Shown: positions 11,100 to 23,544 of the stretch, in pieces
Layout: each line of letters begins with the position of its first letter
How positions within the stretch are numbered: the stretch's first letter is position 1
Assembly: GCA_030562195.1 (NCBI GenBank)
Contig: CM060201.1
Location: forward strand, 33,090,067 to 33,154,066
From: Nipponacmea schrenckii
Taxonomy: Eukaryota; Mollusca; Gastropoda; Lottiidae
DNA: 64,000 bases
Direction: 5' to 3'
Notes under the pieces: generated by a model
What the model saw: only the letters and a program-made list of their open reading frames with translations
What the model was told of the DNA's origin: nothing
The model's database searches: none
Made by a program: the position numbers and the translations under genes

Positions 11100-14000
11100 T
11101 ACAGTGGTTATTTATAATATTAGTGTCACGATCATGGTAATATAAAATACAAGTGGCAAATACTTACAAGATAGTGTCCTATACTTACATGATGGTAATA
11201 TATAATACTAGTGTCCTATACTTACATGATGGAAATATATTATACTAGTGTCCTATGCTTACATGATGGTAATGTATAATACTAGTGTCCTATACTTAAA
11301 TGATGGTAATATATAATACTAGTGTCATATACTTACATGATGGTAATATATAATACTAGTGTCCTATACTTACATGATGGTAATATATAATACCAGTGTC
11401 CTATACTAAAAAGATGGTAATATATAATACTAGTGTCTTATACTTACCTGATGGTAATATATAATACTAGTGTCCTATACTTACAAGATGGTAATATATA
11501 TTACTAGTGTGCTATACTTACAAGATGGTAATATATAATACTAGTGTCCTATACTTACATGATGGTAATATATAATACTAGTGTCATATACTTACATGGT
11601 GGTAATATATAATACCAGTGTCCTATACTTACATGATGGTAATATATAATACTAGTGTCCTATACTTACATGATGTAAATATAAAATACTAGTGTCCTAT
11701 ACTTACATGATGGTAATATATAATACTAGTGTCCTATACTTACATGATAGTAATATATAATAATAGTGTCCTATACTTACATGATGGTAATATATACCAC
11801 TAGTGTCTTATACTTACCTGATGGTAATATATAATACCAGTGTCCTATACTAAAAAGATGGTAAGATATAATACTAGTGTTCTATACTTACAAGATGGTA
11901 ATATATAATACCAGTGTCCTATACTAAAAAGATGGTAAGATATACCACTAGTGTCCTATACTTACATGATGGTAATATATAATACTAGTGTCCTTTACTT
12001 ACATGATGGTAATATATAATACTAGTGTTCTATACTTACATGATAGTAATATATAATACTAGTGTTCTATACTTACATGGTGGTAATATATAATACTAGT
12101 AACCTATACTTACATGATGGTAATATATAATACTAGTGTCATATACTTACATGATGGTAATATATAATACTAGTGTCTTATACTTACCTGATGGTAATAT
12201 ATAATACTAGTGTCCTATACTTACAAGATGGTAATATATATTACTAGTGTGCTATACTTACAAGATGGTAATATATAATACTAGTGTCCTATACTTACAT
12301 GATGGTAATATATAATACTAGTGTCATATACTTACATGGTGGTAATATATAATACCAGTGTCCTATACTTACATGATGGTAATATATAATACTAGTGTCC
12401 TATACTTACATGATGTAAATATAAAATACTAGTGTCCTATACTTACATGATGGTAATATATAATACTAGTGTCCTATACTTACATGATAGTAATATATAA
12501 TACTAGTGTCCTATACTTACATGATGGTAATATATACCACTAGTGTCTTATACTTACCTGATGGTAATATATAATACCAGTGTCCTATACTAAAAAGATG
12601 GTAATATATAATACTAGTGTTCTATACTTACATGATAGTAATATATAATACTAGTAACCTATACTTACATGATGGTAATATATAATACTAGTAATCTACA
12701 CTTACATGATGGTAATATATAATACTAGTAACCTATACTTACATGATGGTAATATATAATACTAGTAATCTACACTTACATGATGGTAATATATAATACT
12801 AGTAACCTATACTTACATGATGGTAATATATAATACTAGTGTCCTATACTTAAATGATGGTAATATATAATACTAGTAATCTATACTTACATAATGGTAA
12901 TATATAATACTAGTAACCTATAATTACATGATGGTAATATATAATACTAGTAACCTATACCTACATGATGGTAATATATAATACTAGTGTGCTATACTTA
13001 CAATTTGGTAATATAAAATAATAGTGTCCTATACTTACATGATGGTAATGTATAATACTAGTGTCCTATACTTACATGATAGTAATATATAATACTAGTG
13101 TCCTATACTTACATGATACTAATGTCCTATACTTACATGATAGTAATATATAATACTAGTGTCCTATACTTACATGATAGTAATATATAATACTAGTAAC
13201 CTTTACTTACATGAAAGTAATATATAATACTAGTGTGCTATACTTACATGATGGTAATGTATAATACTAGTGTCCTATACTTACATGATGGTAATATATA
13301 ATACTAGTGTGCTATACTTACATGATAGTAATATATAATACTAGTAACCTATACCTACATGATGGTAATGTATAATACTAGTGTCATATACTTACATGGT
13401 GGTAATATATAATACTAGTGTCCTATACTTACATGATGGTAATATATAATACTAGTGTCCTATACTTACATGATGGTAATGTATAATACTAGTGTCCTAT
13501 ACTTACATGATGGTAATATATAATACTAGTGTCCTATACTTACATGATGGTAATGTATAATACTAGTGTCATATACTTACATGAAAGTAATGTATAATAC
13601 TAGTGTGCTATACTTACATGATGGTAATGTATAATACTAGTGTCCTATACTTACATGATAGTAATGTATAATACTAGTAACCTATACTTACATGAAAGTA
13701 ATGTATAATACTAGTGTCCTATACTTACATGATGGTAATGTATAATACTAGTGTCCTATACTTACATGATAGTAATGTATAATACTAGTAACCTATACTT
13801 ACATGATGGTAATGTATAATACTAGTGTCCTATACTTACATGATGGTAATATATAATACTAGTGTCCTATACTTACATGATGGTAATGTATAATACTAGT
13901 GTCATATACTTACATGGTGGTAATATATAATACTAGTGTCCTATACTTACATGATGGTAATATATAATACTAGTGTCCTATACTAAAAAGATGGTAATAT

Positions 14001-14183
14001 ATAATACTAGTGTCCTATACTTACACGATGGTAATATATAATACTAGTGTCCTATACTTACATGATAGTAATATATAATACTAGTGTGCTATACTTACAT
14101 GATGGTAATATATAAAACTAGTAACCTATACTTACAAGATGACAATATATAATACTAGTGGCATATACTTACATGTAACACTA
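11100..14183. repeat. 37-bp minisatellite array 1
   Basis: About 83 head-to-tail copies of a 37-bp unit. Fixed words are GATGGTAATATATAATAC, ACTAGTGTCC and TATACTTACA. Variants (GTAACC for GTGTCC, AAAAAG for TTACAT) recur in blocks. 11431 onward matches 12171 onward over several hundred bases, an offset of exactly 740 bp or 20 units. The array ends about 90 bp upstream of the promoter-like module of the Tudor/recombinase-like gene. Confidence 0.95.
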
Positions 14184-14265
14184 ATGTGATAGTAACCTTA
14201 ATTGTATTTTTGATTTTATCTGAGAAAAATATAAAAGTAGCACCCAAATGAAAGTTATACAGCTT

Positions 14266-14371
14266 GTGTGTTACGTCCTCGTTTCATCGGAATTGTGCAT
14301 ACATGTCACGTGATTCATGACGTTTGAAAATGATGCCACCGCCATTTTTGGAAAGTCAGAAGTATTTTGAG
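14266..14371 (+). promoter_or_regulatory. Upstream module and putative non-coding exon 1 of gene copy 1
   Basis: Contains GTGCATACATGT, an E-box CACGTG (14307-14312), a 5-bp spacer and a CRE-like TGACGT (14318-14323). A CCGCCATTTTTG stretch follows, then a strong splice donor GAG|GTAAGC at 14372. The same order and spacing occurs at 21690-21808 upstream of gene copy 2. Promoter identity is inferred from conservation between copies and position. No TATA box is evident. Confidence 0.5.
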
Positions 14372-14866
14372 GTAAGCATTTTTGTATTTTATTGATTTTT
14401 GGGTGATTCCTTTAAGTTTTTGTGTGTGTAAAAAAATGATATGCCTATTTGGCACTGCAAAAGATGATTAACAAAGTAAGAAACGTTGTTTCCGTTTTAC
14501 GTATAAGAAATGTAAAGGTCGTTAACTGTAGTATGTTGCATAGCCTTTAACCGAGGACGTTATGCATAATATGTAATCGAGGACGCTGATCGCTGATCTT
14601 CCGGTACGATCCCACTCTAAACCTACTTATATGATTTTGCTTTTCTTTTTCTTTTTTTTTTTTGTAGAAATGGACGATTTCGAATTCATGTGTTTCGTAG
14701 CATATTTTACTTTTTCAACGATTATAAAGCTGCTACCATATTTCCTGCCAGATTTAAGATTTTTGTGTCTAATGATATCATCAATAGCAGATTTAGAATT
14801 CGCAATTATTTTCCTTTTCCTTATTATATTAGGTAGGTAGTACCTCAAATATATAAATTTAATTAC

Positions 14867-15030
14867 TTTTGAAATACAATCTAATTAAAATTAGATCTAA
14901 CTTTCGTTTGTATGTTATTAGTTTCGTTTCGAATGTTTTATTACCGATTAGCTTTATAAAACATTCGAAACGAAACAAATAAAATACGAACGAAAGTTTG
15001 ATCTAATTGAAATTAGATTGTTTTGAAATA
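14867..15030. mobile_element. Foldback MITE with 10-bp direct repeats
   Basis: Inverted arms of about 60 bp (CAATCTAATTAAAATTAGAT ... complement ending AATTAGATTG at 15020) around a short loop. They are flanked by TTTTGAAATA at 14867-14876 and 15021-15030. The arms share CGTTTCGAATGTTTT and CTAACTTTCGTT with the larger foldback at 57948-58534. A 10-bp duplication would suit a Mutator-like origin (inference). It sits in the presumed intron 1 of gene copy 1. Confidence 0.75.
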
Positions 15031-15635
15031 TAGTATTCTATGCTGAAAAAAGAGCCGAGGTCTATTTGCTTTGTTGTAAATGATAATTGAAACTTGTTGC
15101 ATATTTGATATTATATTATCCTAAACGCCTAATGACCTCTTTAATAACGTATTGTCGATAGGGGAACTCGGGATAATAACAGAAACCAATGACATTTACC
15201 CAGAACAATCGATGCTAATAAGAATCACATTTTTTATACATGTAATTCAGGTTGAAACTTAACCATTTCTGTGGCCGCATGTAACTTTTGTGTCTTTGAT
15301 GATATCCCTGATAATAGATCTTCTGTTGTTTATCCTTATTTAAAGGTAGGTAATCTAATGCATTTAAATCTATCATATAGTCCTACTGGTGGTACGTTTG
15401 TTAGTATACCCAGACGCAAATGGAGACTTTGATCGATTGTAATTGAAATCATTATCTGAAATTAAGTCCGAGTGAGGTTTTTATACAAATATTGATGAGA
15501 CTGCATTAATGTAACAAAATTTAGTATGGTCTATAATAGTAGTATACAATATTCCTGAAGATTTGTATATATTCAAAATTTCTCATTTAGCCTTTAGCAT
15601 CCGCATCTCGCCATGGATGTTGGTTTCCATTTCAG

Positions 15636-18600
15636 ACAAAGTACAAATGGGAAAAAGCAAAAATACGGTAACAAAAAGACATTTCAAGGTTGACGAAAAA
15701 GTGATAGCTCTGTGGCCTGATGATAAACTTTGGTATCCTGCCAAAATTTTGAAAGTCAACAAATGTTCATACCATGTGATATACACAGATGATAATATCG
15801 TTCGAAAGCTATTACCTCATCAAATAAAGACTTCCGTGAAACCTCCAAAAGTAAACTGCCCAGATCATGGCAGGAGAAAAAAACCAGAGATGGAGTCAAA
15901 TAATGTAGAGAAAAATACAGAGACAGAAACAAATAATAAAGATAGAAATACAGAGATAGAGCTAAATGACAAAGATGGAGATACAGAGATAGAACCAAAT
16001 GACAGAGATGGAGATACAGAGATAGAACCAAATGACAGAGATACAGATACAAAAATAGAACCAAATGACAGAGATAGAGATACAGGGATAGAATCAAATG
16101 ACAGAGATAGAGATACAGAGATAGAACCAAATGATAAAGATAGAGATACACAGATAGAACCAAATGACAGAGATGGAGATACAGAGATAGAACCAAATGA
16201 TAAAGATAGAGATACAGCGATAGAACCAAATGGCAGAGATGGAGATACAGAGATAGAACCAAATGACAGAGATAGAGATATAGAGATAGAACCAAGTGAC
16301 AGAGATGGGGATACAGAGATAGAACCAAATGACAGAGATGGAGATACAGAGATAGAACCAAATGGCAGATATGGAGATACAGAGATAGAACCAAATGATA
16401 AACATAGAGATACACAGATAGAACCAAATGACAGAGATGGGGATACAGAGATAGAACCAAATGATAAAGATAGAGATACAGCGATAGAACCAAATGGCAG
16501 AGATGGAGATACAGAGATAGAACCAAATGACAGAGATAGAGATATAGAGATAGAACCAAGTGACAGAGATGGGGATACAGAGATAGAACCAAATGACAGA
16601 GATGGAGATACAGAGATAGAACCAAATGGCAGAGATGGAGATACAGAGATAGAACCAAATGATAAAGATAGAGATACAGCGATAGAACCAAATGACAGAG
16701 ATAAAGATATAGAGATGGAACCAAATGACAGAGATAGAGATATAGAGATAGAACTAAATGACAGATATAGAGATATAGAGATGGAATTAAATGACAAAGA
16801 TAAAGATACACAGATAGAACCAAATAATACAGATAGAAATACAGAGATAGAACCAAATGACAGAGATAGAGATACAGAGATAGAACCAAATGACAGAGAT
16901 AGAGATACAGAGATAGAACCAAATGACAGAGATAGAGATACAGAGATAGAACCAAATGACAGAGATAGAGATACAGAGATAGAACCAAATGACAGAGATA
17001 GAGATACACAGATAGAACCAAATGACAGAGATAGAGATACAGAGATAGAACCAAATGACAGATATAGAAGATACAGAGATAGAACCAAATGACAAATGAG
17101 AAAAACAGAGATAGAACCAATGACAGAGATAGATACAAGATAGAACCAAATGACAGAGATAGAGATACAGAGATAGAACCAAATGACAGAGATAGAGATA
17201 CAGAGATAGAACCAAATGACAGAGATGTAGTTTTAAATACAGATAGTGAGTGTGAAGATAGTGAAAGTTTAGAAGAATCATCAGGAAGTGAATATTGTCC
17301 AGACTCCTCTGACAATTCTGTGATATCAGATATCATACCAATGCAGAACATTCTTTCCCATATCAACAACAACCCTTTAACAGCATCAAATGTTGAATAT
17401 AATGCCACTAATCCATTGCCAGATTCAACCTCAGTATCTAAATGCAAAACAAAAACTACGCGGCGGCAACCAGTAACAATGATTCATTGTGAGGCCAGTC
17501 AAGTGAATAATGATATGCCATTCGTTTCAAATGATTCAAACTTACCAACAACGTCTAGTGCACCATGTCGAGACTTAATTCCAGATTCTACAAAGAGTTC
17601 AGAAGAACTTCCATCTCCACAAGTCCAACATATTTCAGTTTTTACAACTAACAACACTTCAGCACGTAAGTGGGATAAGAAACAATACTGCTATTACTGT
17701 GATCAGTCGTTTAGCAAACTACCTCGACACTTAGTTCAGAAACACTCAGAGGAAAGTGAAGTTTCAAAATACATTCAGGAGAATTCTAGAAGTAAAAAAT
17801 CGAACTTTTTGTGCAAAATAAGAAATTTGGGAAATCACAAACATAACTGTGAGGTTTTGAGAAAGAGACAGGGTAAATTGATTGTCGCCTACAGACCCAA
17901 TAATTCAAATGTTGACCCTGATAGGTATGGCCCATGTTTGTATTGTTATGGATATTACATAAGACGTGATCTATGGAAACACAAATGTCCGTTTAATCCA
18001 AAAAAGCGAAAAAATGACGTCGATGAGATATCAGGAAACAAGAAACAAAAGATATCTGAAAGAATGTGTCGAAAGAGTCAGCTGCTTAAACCTGCAGCTA
18101 CACAGTTAGAAGACACTCTTAAAGAATTATTTTCCTGTATGAAAGTTGACAATATTTCCCGCATTGCTAAAAGTGACCATCTTATTTTAGAGTTAGCAAA
18201 ACGTGAATATCTTAAAGTTGGACATAATAAGGAACAGCACAATTATATAAGAGCAAAACTGAGAGAGGTAGCAAAATTGCTGTATCAATTGAGAGACAAT
18301 ACTAACAAGCCAAATGCATGCTTAGACATGTTTATCCATCCGAGATATTTTAATGAAATAATTAAAGCCGTACTTGATGTAGCCAAATTTGATACAGCAT
18401 CGCATTCATTTGGTATTCCGTCACTTGCATTAAAATTAGGACATACAATTAAGAAGATAGCGTTAATTGTGAAAGGAAATTCCCTGATTTCAAACGATAA
18501 AGATCGTGTCGATGAGGCAGACAATTTTTACAAACTCTGTGAATTAAAGTGGGAAGTAGAAGTATCAACACATGCTCATAGAACTCTACATGATACAAAA

Positions 18601-19692
18601 CGCAATAATCCCGAGATATTGCCAACAAATGAAGATGTTGTACGTCTTACAAGCCATCTCAAAGCTGTAGCTATTGACAACGTTAAATCTTTAAACAGTC
18701 AGGACGCAACTGAAACTTGTAATCTCAATGCATGGAAAAACCTCAACGAAGTAACATTATGTCAAATCATGACCTTTAACAGAAGGAGGCAAGGCGAAAT
18801 TTCAAAAATGAAGCTTGACGATTTTCTTAAAAGACACAAAACAAGAATCACAGACTTAAGCAATATATCCGAACTAGAAAAACATTTGTGCAAGATTTAC
18901 GAAGTTGTAGAAATAGTTGGTAAACGAGGAAGAACTGTGCCAGTTTTGCTGACACCAAATGTAACAGCCCAGTTGCAATTGCTTGTGGATAAGCGCCAAT
19001 CGATTGGAGTAAGTGATGAAAATCCCTATCTCTTCCCGAGAGCACATTATAACAGTATTTCGCACATTAGAGCCTCAGATTGCATCCGAAAACTTGCCGA
19101 AGGCGTTACATCAAACCCCGAAAGCATTCGGTCTACAAAGCTTCGAAAACAAGTGGCTACTGTGTCCCAGATGCTATCATTGAAGGAAAATGAACTAGAG
19201 CTATTAGCCGGGTATATGGGCCATGACATTCGAGTCCACAAGGAATACTACACTCCACCTGATGAGGTAGCAAGGGTTACAAAATTATCAAGATTATTTA
19301 TTCTTATGGATAAAGGTTTATTAAAAAACCACAGTGGCAAGTCATTGGATGATCTTCCAATTTATGACATGGATGAAGAAGGCAAAGAGTCATCTGATGA
19401 AGATGACACTGAAGAGCTGGCTGAAGATGTAGCTGTGGATGTAGCTGTGAAAACTAGAAGTGTAATAATCACACCTGAAGAAGGAGCCTCCAAGAAAAAG
19501 TCATGGACGGAAGAAGAAAATATTGCTATAACCTCATTGCAACGCATTCTTCAATTACGACTGCCTGGCAAGGCGGACATTGAAAAAGTACAAAAATTAC
19601 ACCCAGTCCTACAAGATAGAGGTTGGCGAAACATTAAGGACTTTTGTCGTAATAATAAAGACAAAATATTAAGAAACAAGTTGATAAATTGA
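15636..19692 (+). CDS. Tudor-like / 11-aa repeat / zinc finger / tyrosine-recombinase-like / Myb-like protein, copy 1
   Basis: Start chosen at ATG 15647, 11 nt after a splice acceptor (TTTCCATTTCAG, AG 15634-15635). Copy 2 starts at the equivalent ATG. Order: a Tudor/Agenet-like domain (FKVDEKVIALWPDDKLWYPA) at about residues 8-56; an acidic 11-residue repeat tract to about 17225; then in the 867-residue frame from 17089 a C-x2-C-x9-H-x4-H finger (about 200-222), a second Cys/His cluster CLYC...HKC (283-298), and a recombinase-like core with NRRRQGE (563), TKLRK (683) and MGHDIRVHKEYY (709-720). That core keeps Arg, Arg, His and Tyr; the usual first His of H-x-x-R is Thr. The C-terminus is Myb/SANT-like (SWTEEENIA, about 804). 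Small indels at 17065-17140 put the two halves in different frames. It may be a Crypton-like transposon gene or a domesticated relative. Confidence 0.72.
15947..17225 (+). repeat. 33-bp coding minisatellite (11-residue repeat)
   Basis: About 38 tandem 33-bp units encode DTEIEPNDRDG/R variants, highly similar at the nucleotide level, which suggests recent homogenisation. The unit length is a multiple of three, so copy-number change preserves the frame. Between 17065 and 17140 several units carry small indels. The same unit makes up most of gene copy 2 (22600-23465). The translated product is a charged, probably disordered polyampholyte. Confidence 0.93.
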
Positions 19693-19869
19693 TTGAAATA
19701 TCTCACTGACCTTGACGTGTAAATGCTTTAGACTTAATGCACAGGAATTGCATTTTCTCATTCATTTGTTTTAAAGTTTTTAATATAATACTAGATAATA
19801 ATATTGTAGCCCAAATCTTTATTTTAAATTTTGGTTTCATGCAGAAATGAAGTTGACCTTTTCTCTTAC

Positions 19870-21605
19870 CTGATGGTAGTTTCCGATACTGTCCAATACT
19901 TACCTGATGGTAGTATCCATTACTGGTGTCCAATACTTACATGATGGTAGTTTCCAATACTGGTGTCCAATACTTACATGATGGTAGCGTCCGATACTGG
20001 CGTCCTTTACTTACATGATGGTAATATATATTACTAGTGTCCTATACTTACATGATGGTAATATATAATACTAGTGTCCTATACTTACATGATAGTAATA
20101 TATAATACTAGTGTCCTATACTTACATGATGGTAATATATAATTATAGTGTCTTCTCTACATGATGGTAATATATAATACAGTGTGCTATACTATACATG
20201 ATTGTAATATATAATACTAGTGCATATACTTACATGATGGTAATATATACTACTAGTGTTTATACTTACATGATGGTAATATATAATACCAGTGTCCTAT
20301 ACTAAAAAGATTGTAATATATAATACTAGTGACATATACTTACATGATGGTAATATATAATACTAGTGTCCTATACTTACCTGATGGTAATATATAATAC
20401 TGGTCTATACTTACATGATGGTAATATATAACTAGTGTTCTATACTTACATGATGGTAATATATAATACTAGTGTGCTATACTTACATGATGGTAATATA
20501 TAATACAGTGTCCTACTACATTGTTAAAATCAGATGGTATACTAAGATGGTAATATATATTACTAGTGTCTATACTTACATGATGGTAATATATAATACT
20601 AGTGAACCTATACTTACATGATGAGTAATAGTATAATACTGGCTGTCCTTTACTCACATGATGGTAATATATAATACTAGTACCTATACTTACATGATGG
20701 TAATATATAATACTGGTCCTTTACTTACAGATGGGAATTATAATACTAGTCCTATACTTAATGGTGGTAATATATAATACTAGTGTCCTATACTTACATG
20801 ATGGGAATATAAAATACTAGTCCTATACTTACATGATGGGAATTATAATACTAGTTCTATACTTACATGGTGGTAATAAATAATACTAGTGTCCCATACT
20901 TACATGATGGGAATTATAATACTAGTGTGCTATACTTACATGATGGTAATATATAATACTAGTTAAACCCATAATTACATGATGGGAATTATAATACTAG
21001 TGTCCTATACTTACATGGTGGTAATTATAATACTAGTAACCTATACTTACATGGTGGTAATATATAATACTAGTAATTTTAACTTACATGATGGTAATAT
21101 ATAATACTAGTGTCCCATACTTACATGATGGGAATATTACTAGTGTCCTATACTTACATGATGGGAATTATAATACTAGTTCTATACTTACAGGTGGTAA
21201 TATATAATTTCTAGTGTGCTATACTTACATGATGGTAATTATAATACTAGTGTCCCATACTTACATGATGGTAATATTAAAACTAGTGTCCCATACTTAC
21301 ATGATGGGAATATAAAATACTAGTGTCCTATACTTACATGGTGGTAATATATAATATAGTGTCCCATACTTACAGATGGTAATATATAATTTCTAGTGTG
21401 CTATACTTACAAGATGGTAATTATAATACTAGTTCCTATACTTACATGATGGTAATATATAATACTGTGGCCCAACTTACATGATGGTAATTAAAATACC
21501 AGTGTCCTATACTTACAAGGTGGTAATATATAATACTATGCCTATACTTACATGAAGGTAATATATAATACTAGTGTGCTTTACTTACATGATAGCAATA
21601 TATTC
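19870..21605. repeat. 37-bp minisatellite array 2
   Basis: About 47 units of the same family as array 1. The first units are divergent (GATGGTAGTTTCCAATACTG). From about 20480 onward there are many one- to four-base deletions that array 1 lacks, which looks like decay or residual consensus error. It lies between the stop codon of gene copy 1 and the upstream module of copy 2. Confidence 0.92.
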
Positions 21606-21689
21606 CATATATACTTCTAGTTCCATTCCATTTCATTGATGTATCTATAGAAAAATTGAGTACCCAATTATAGTTTTTGTCTCGTGTGG

Positions 21690-21808
21690 CCCTTGTGTGT
21701 GCAAGGTCCGCGTTTGATTAGCATTGTGCATGCATGCCACGTGATACATGACGTCGAAATAAGTAATTACGACCACCATTTGCAGAAATTCTGGTTCATT
21801 CTTTTAGG
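21690..21808 (+). promoter_or_regulatory. Upstream module and putative exon 1 of gene copy 2
   Basis: E-box CACGTG (21738-21743) and CRE-like TGACGT (21749-21754) at the same 5-bp spacing as copy 1, preceded by GTCCGCGTTTGATTAGC. The module ends at a donor, TTTTAG|GTAAGA, at 21808. The pair is conserved while surrounding bases differ, which supports function. Confidence 0.5.
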
Positions 21809-22039
21809 TAAGATATTTATTCTTGATTAGTTTTTCTGCCTTTTTTTTGTAATAACTTGTGCACAACGGACAGGGGTATATCAGTGTTCAATGAAAAATA
21901 CAAACAATAGGCAAATGCTTTTAGAGTTTCATAGCATATGAGTGATGTTGTATTTTTCGTGTTTCCAACACCCAACCGAGGACACACGTTTCAAGTTTTT
22001 TATAATCTTATGATGGGGGAGTCGAATAATAACAGTTTT

Positions 22040-22195
22040 TTTTGTTCGTGTGGTACTTTTTGTGTGTGAAAGATCTTCGTTTTGATAAGCATTTTGCATA
22101 CATGCTACGTAATAGATGAGTTTTGAATAACATGGCGCGACCGTCATTTGTTGAAAATCAGGTTAATTATTTTAGCTAAGATATGTACAATTTCT
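22040..22195 (+). promoter_or_regulatory. Third, degenerate copy of the upstream module
   Basis: Aligns to 21690-21808 (TTCGTTTTGATAAGCATTTTG, CATACATGCTACGTAATAGA, GCGACCGTCATTTG). The E-box is changed to CTACGTAA, the CRE is lost, and the donor position reads TTTTAGCTAAGA with GT changed to CT. Probably a non-functional duplicate between the module and the coding exon of copy 2. Confidence 0.5.
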
Positions 22196-22246
22196 TGTGC
22201 AAAAGATGCGTCTGCATCTCATCATAACTTTTGTTTTTCATTCCAG

Positions 22247-23495
22247 ATAAAATACAAAAATGGGAAACACAGTATCAAAAAGACATTTCAAAATTGACGA
22301 AAAGGTGATAGCTCTGTGGCCAGATGATAAACGTTGGTATCCTGCCACAATTATTAATATCAATAAGACTTCGTACCATGTAATAGACGCAGATGGACGT
22401 ATGGTTCGAGTTTTACCTCATCAAGTAAAGCCCTATAAAAACACACATACAAACTTATACTGTCCAGATCATGAAAACAGAAGGAAGATGTACGTAAAGC
22501 CGAATTATAAAGAAAGAACAACAGAACCTAATGATGAAGATAGAAAAAAACGGATAGAGCCAAATAATATAAAAAACGATACGGAGATTGAAACAAATGA
22601 CAGAACTGGAGATACAGAGATAGATCCAAATGACAGAGATGGAGATACAGAGGTAGAACCTAATGACAGAGATGGAGATACAGAGATAGAACCAAATGAC
22701 AGAGATGGAAATACAGAGATAGAACCAAATGACAGAGATGGAGATACAGAGATAAAACCTAATGACAGAGATACAGATACAGAACCAAATGATGGAAATA
22801 GAGATACAGAGATAGAACCGAATGTCAGAGATGGAGATACAGAGATAGAACCAAATGATAAAGATAGACATACAGAGATAGAACCAAATGATGGAAATAG
22901 AGATACAGAGATAGAACCAAATGTCAGAGATGGAGATACAGAGATAGAACCAAATGATAAAGATAGAGATACAGAGATAGAACCAAATGATGTAAATAGA
23001 GATACAGAGATAGAATCAAATGCCAGAGATGGGGATACAGAGATAGAACCAAATAATAAAGAAAGAGATACAGAGATAGAACCAAATGACAGAGATAAAG
23101 ATACACAGATAGAACCAAATGACAGAGATAAAGATACAGAGATAGAACCAAATAATAAAGATAGAGATACACAGATAGAACCAAATGACAGAGATGGAGA
23201 TACAGAGATAGAACCAAATGGTAGAGATGGAGATACAGAGATAGAACCAAATAATGGAGATAGAGATACAGATATAGAACCAAAAGATGGAGAAACAGAG
23301 ATAGAACCAAATGGCAGAGATAGAGATACAGAGATAGAACCAAATGACAGAGATGGGGATACAGAGATTGAACCAATTGACAGAGATGGAGATACAGAGA
23401 TAAAACCAAATTACAGAGATGGAGATACAGAGATAGAACCGAAAGACAGAGATAAAGATACAGAAGCTATCGTTCTATTAATGACTTATGTATAA
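22247..23495 (+). pseudogene. Tudor-like / 11-aa repeat protein, copy 2 (lacks recombinase core)
   Basis: Begins at ATG 22260, 13 nt after acceptor TTTTTCATTCCAG (AG 22245-22246). Residues 8-56 repeat the Tudor-like domain of copy 1 (FKIDEKVIALWPDDKRWYPA). About 27 of the 11-residue repeats follow. The frame ends at 23493-23495, shortly after the repeats, without zinc fingers or recombinase core. It is 411 residues and free of internal stops, so a short protein could still be made. The remnant of the original C-terminus lies just downstream (23545-23745). It is best read as an internally deleted duplicate of copy 1. Whether it is expressed is unknown. Confidence 0.65.
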
Positions 23496-23544
23496 TCCTT
23501 AGAAATAAGTTGATAAATTGAATAAGTTTTAATTTACAGAATTT

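Noticed and set aside
11100..14183. Regular spaced repeats resembling a CRISPR array
   Set aside because: Units are contiguous 37-bp minisatellite copies without unique spacers, in a eukaryotic context.
14627..14848. Overlapping frames on both strands around a T-rich tract
   Set aside because: Low complexity, no domain and no conserved context. They lie in the presumed intron 1 of gene copy 1.
15756..17447. Open frames of 563 and 407 residues on the minus strand (repeated LSLYLYLCHLV and SFGSISVSLSL)
   Set aside because: They are the antisense reading of the 33-bp coding repeat, whose composition leaves several frames free of stops. The sense frame has flanking domains and a spliced start.
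22455..23409. Minus-strand frames over gene copy 2
   Set aside because: Same antisense effect of the 33-bp repeat.
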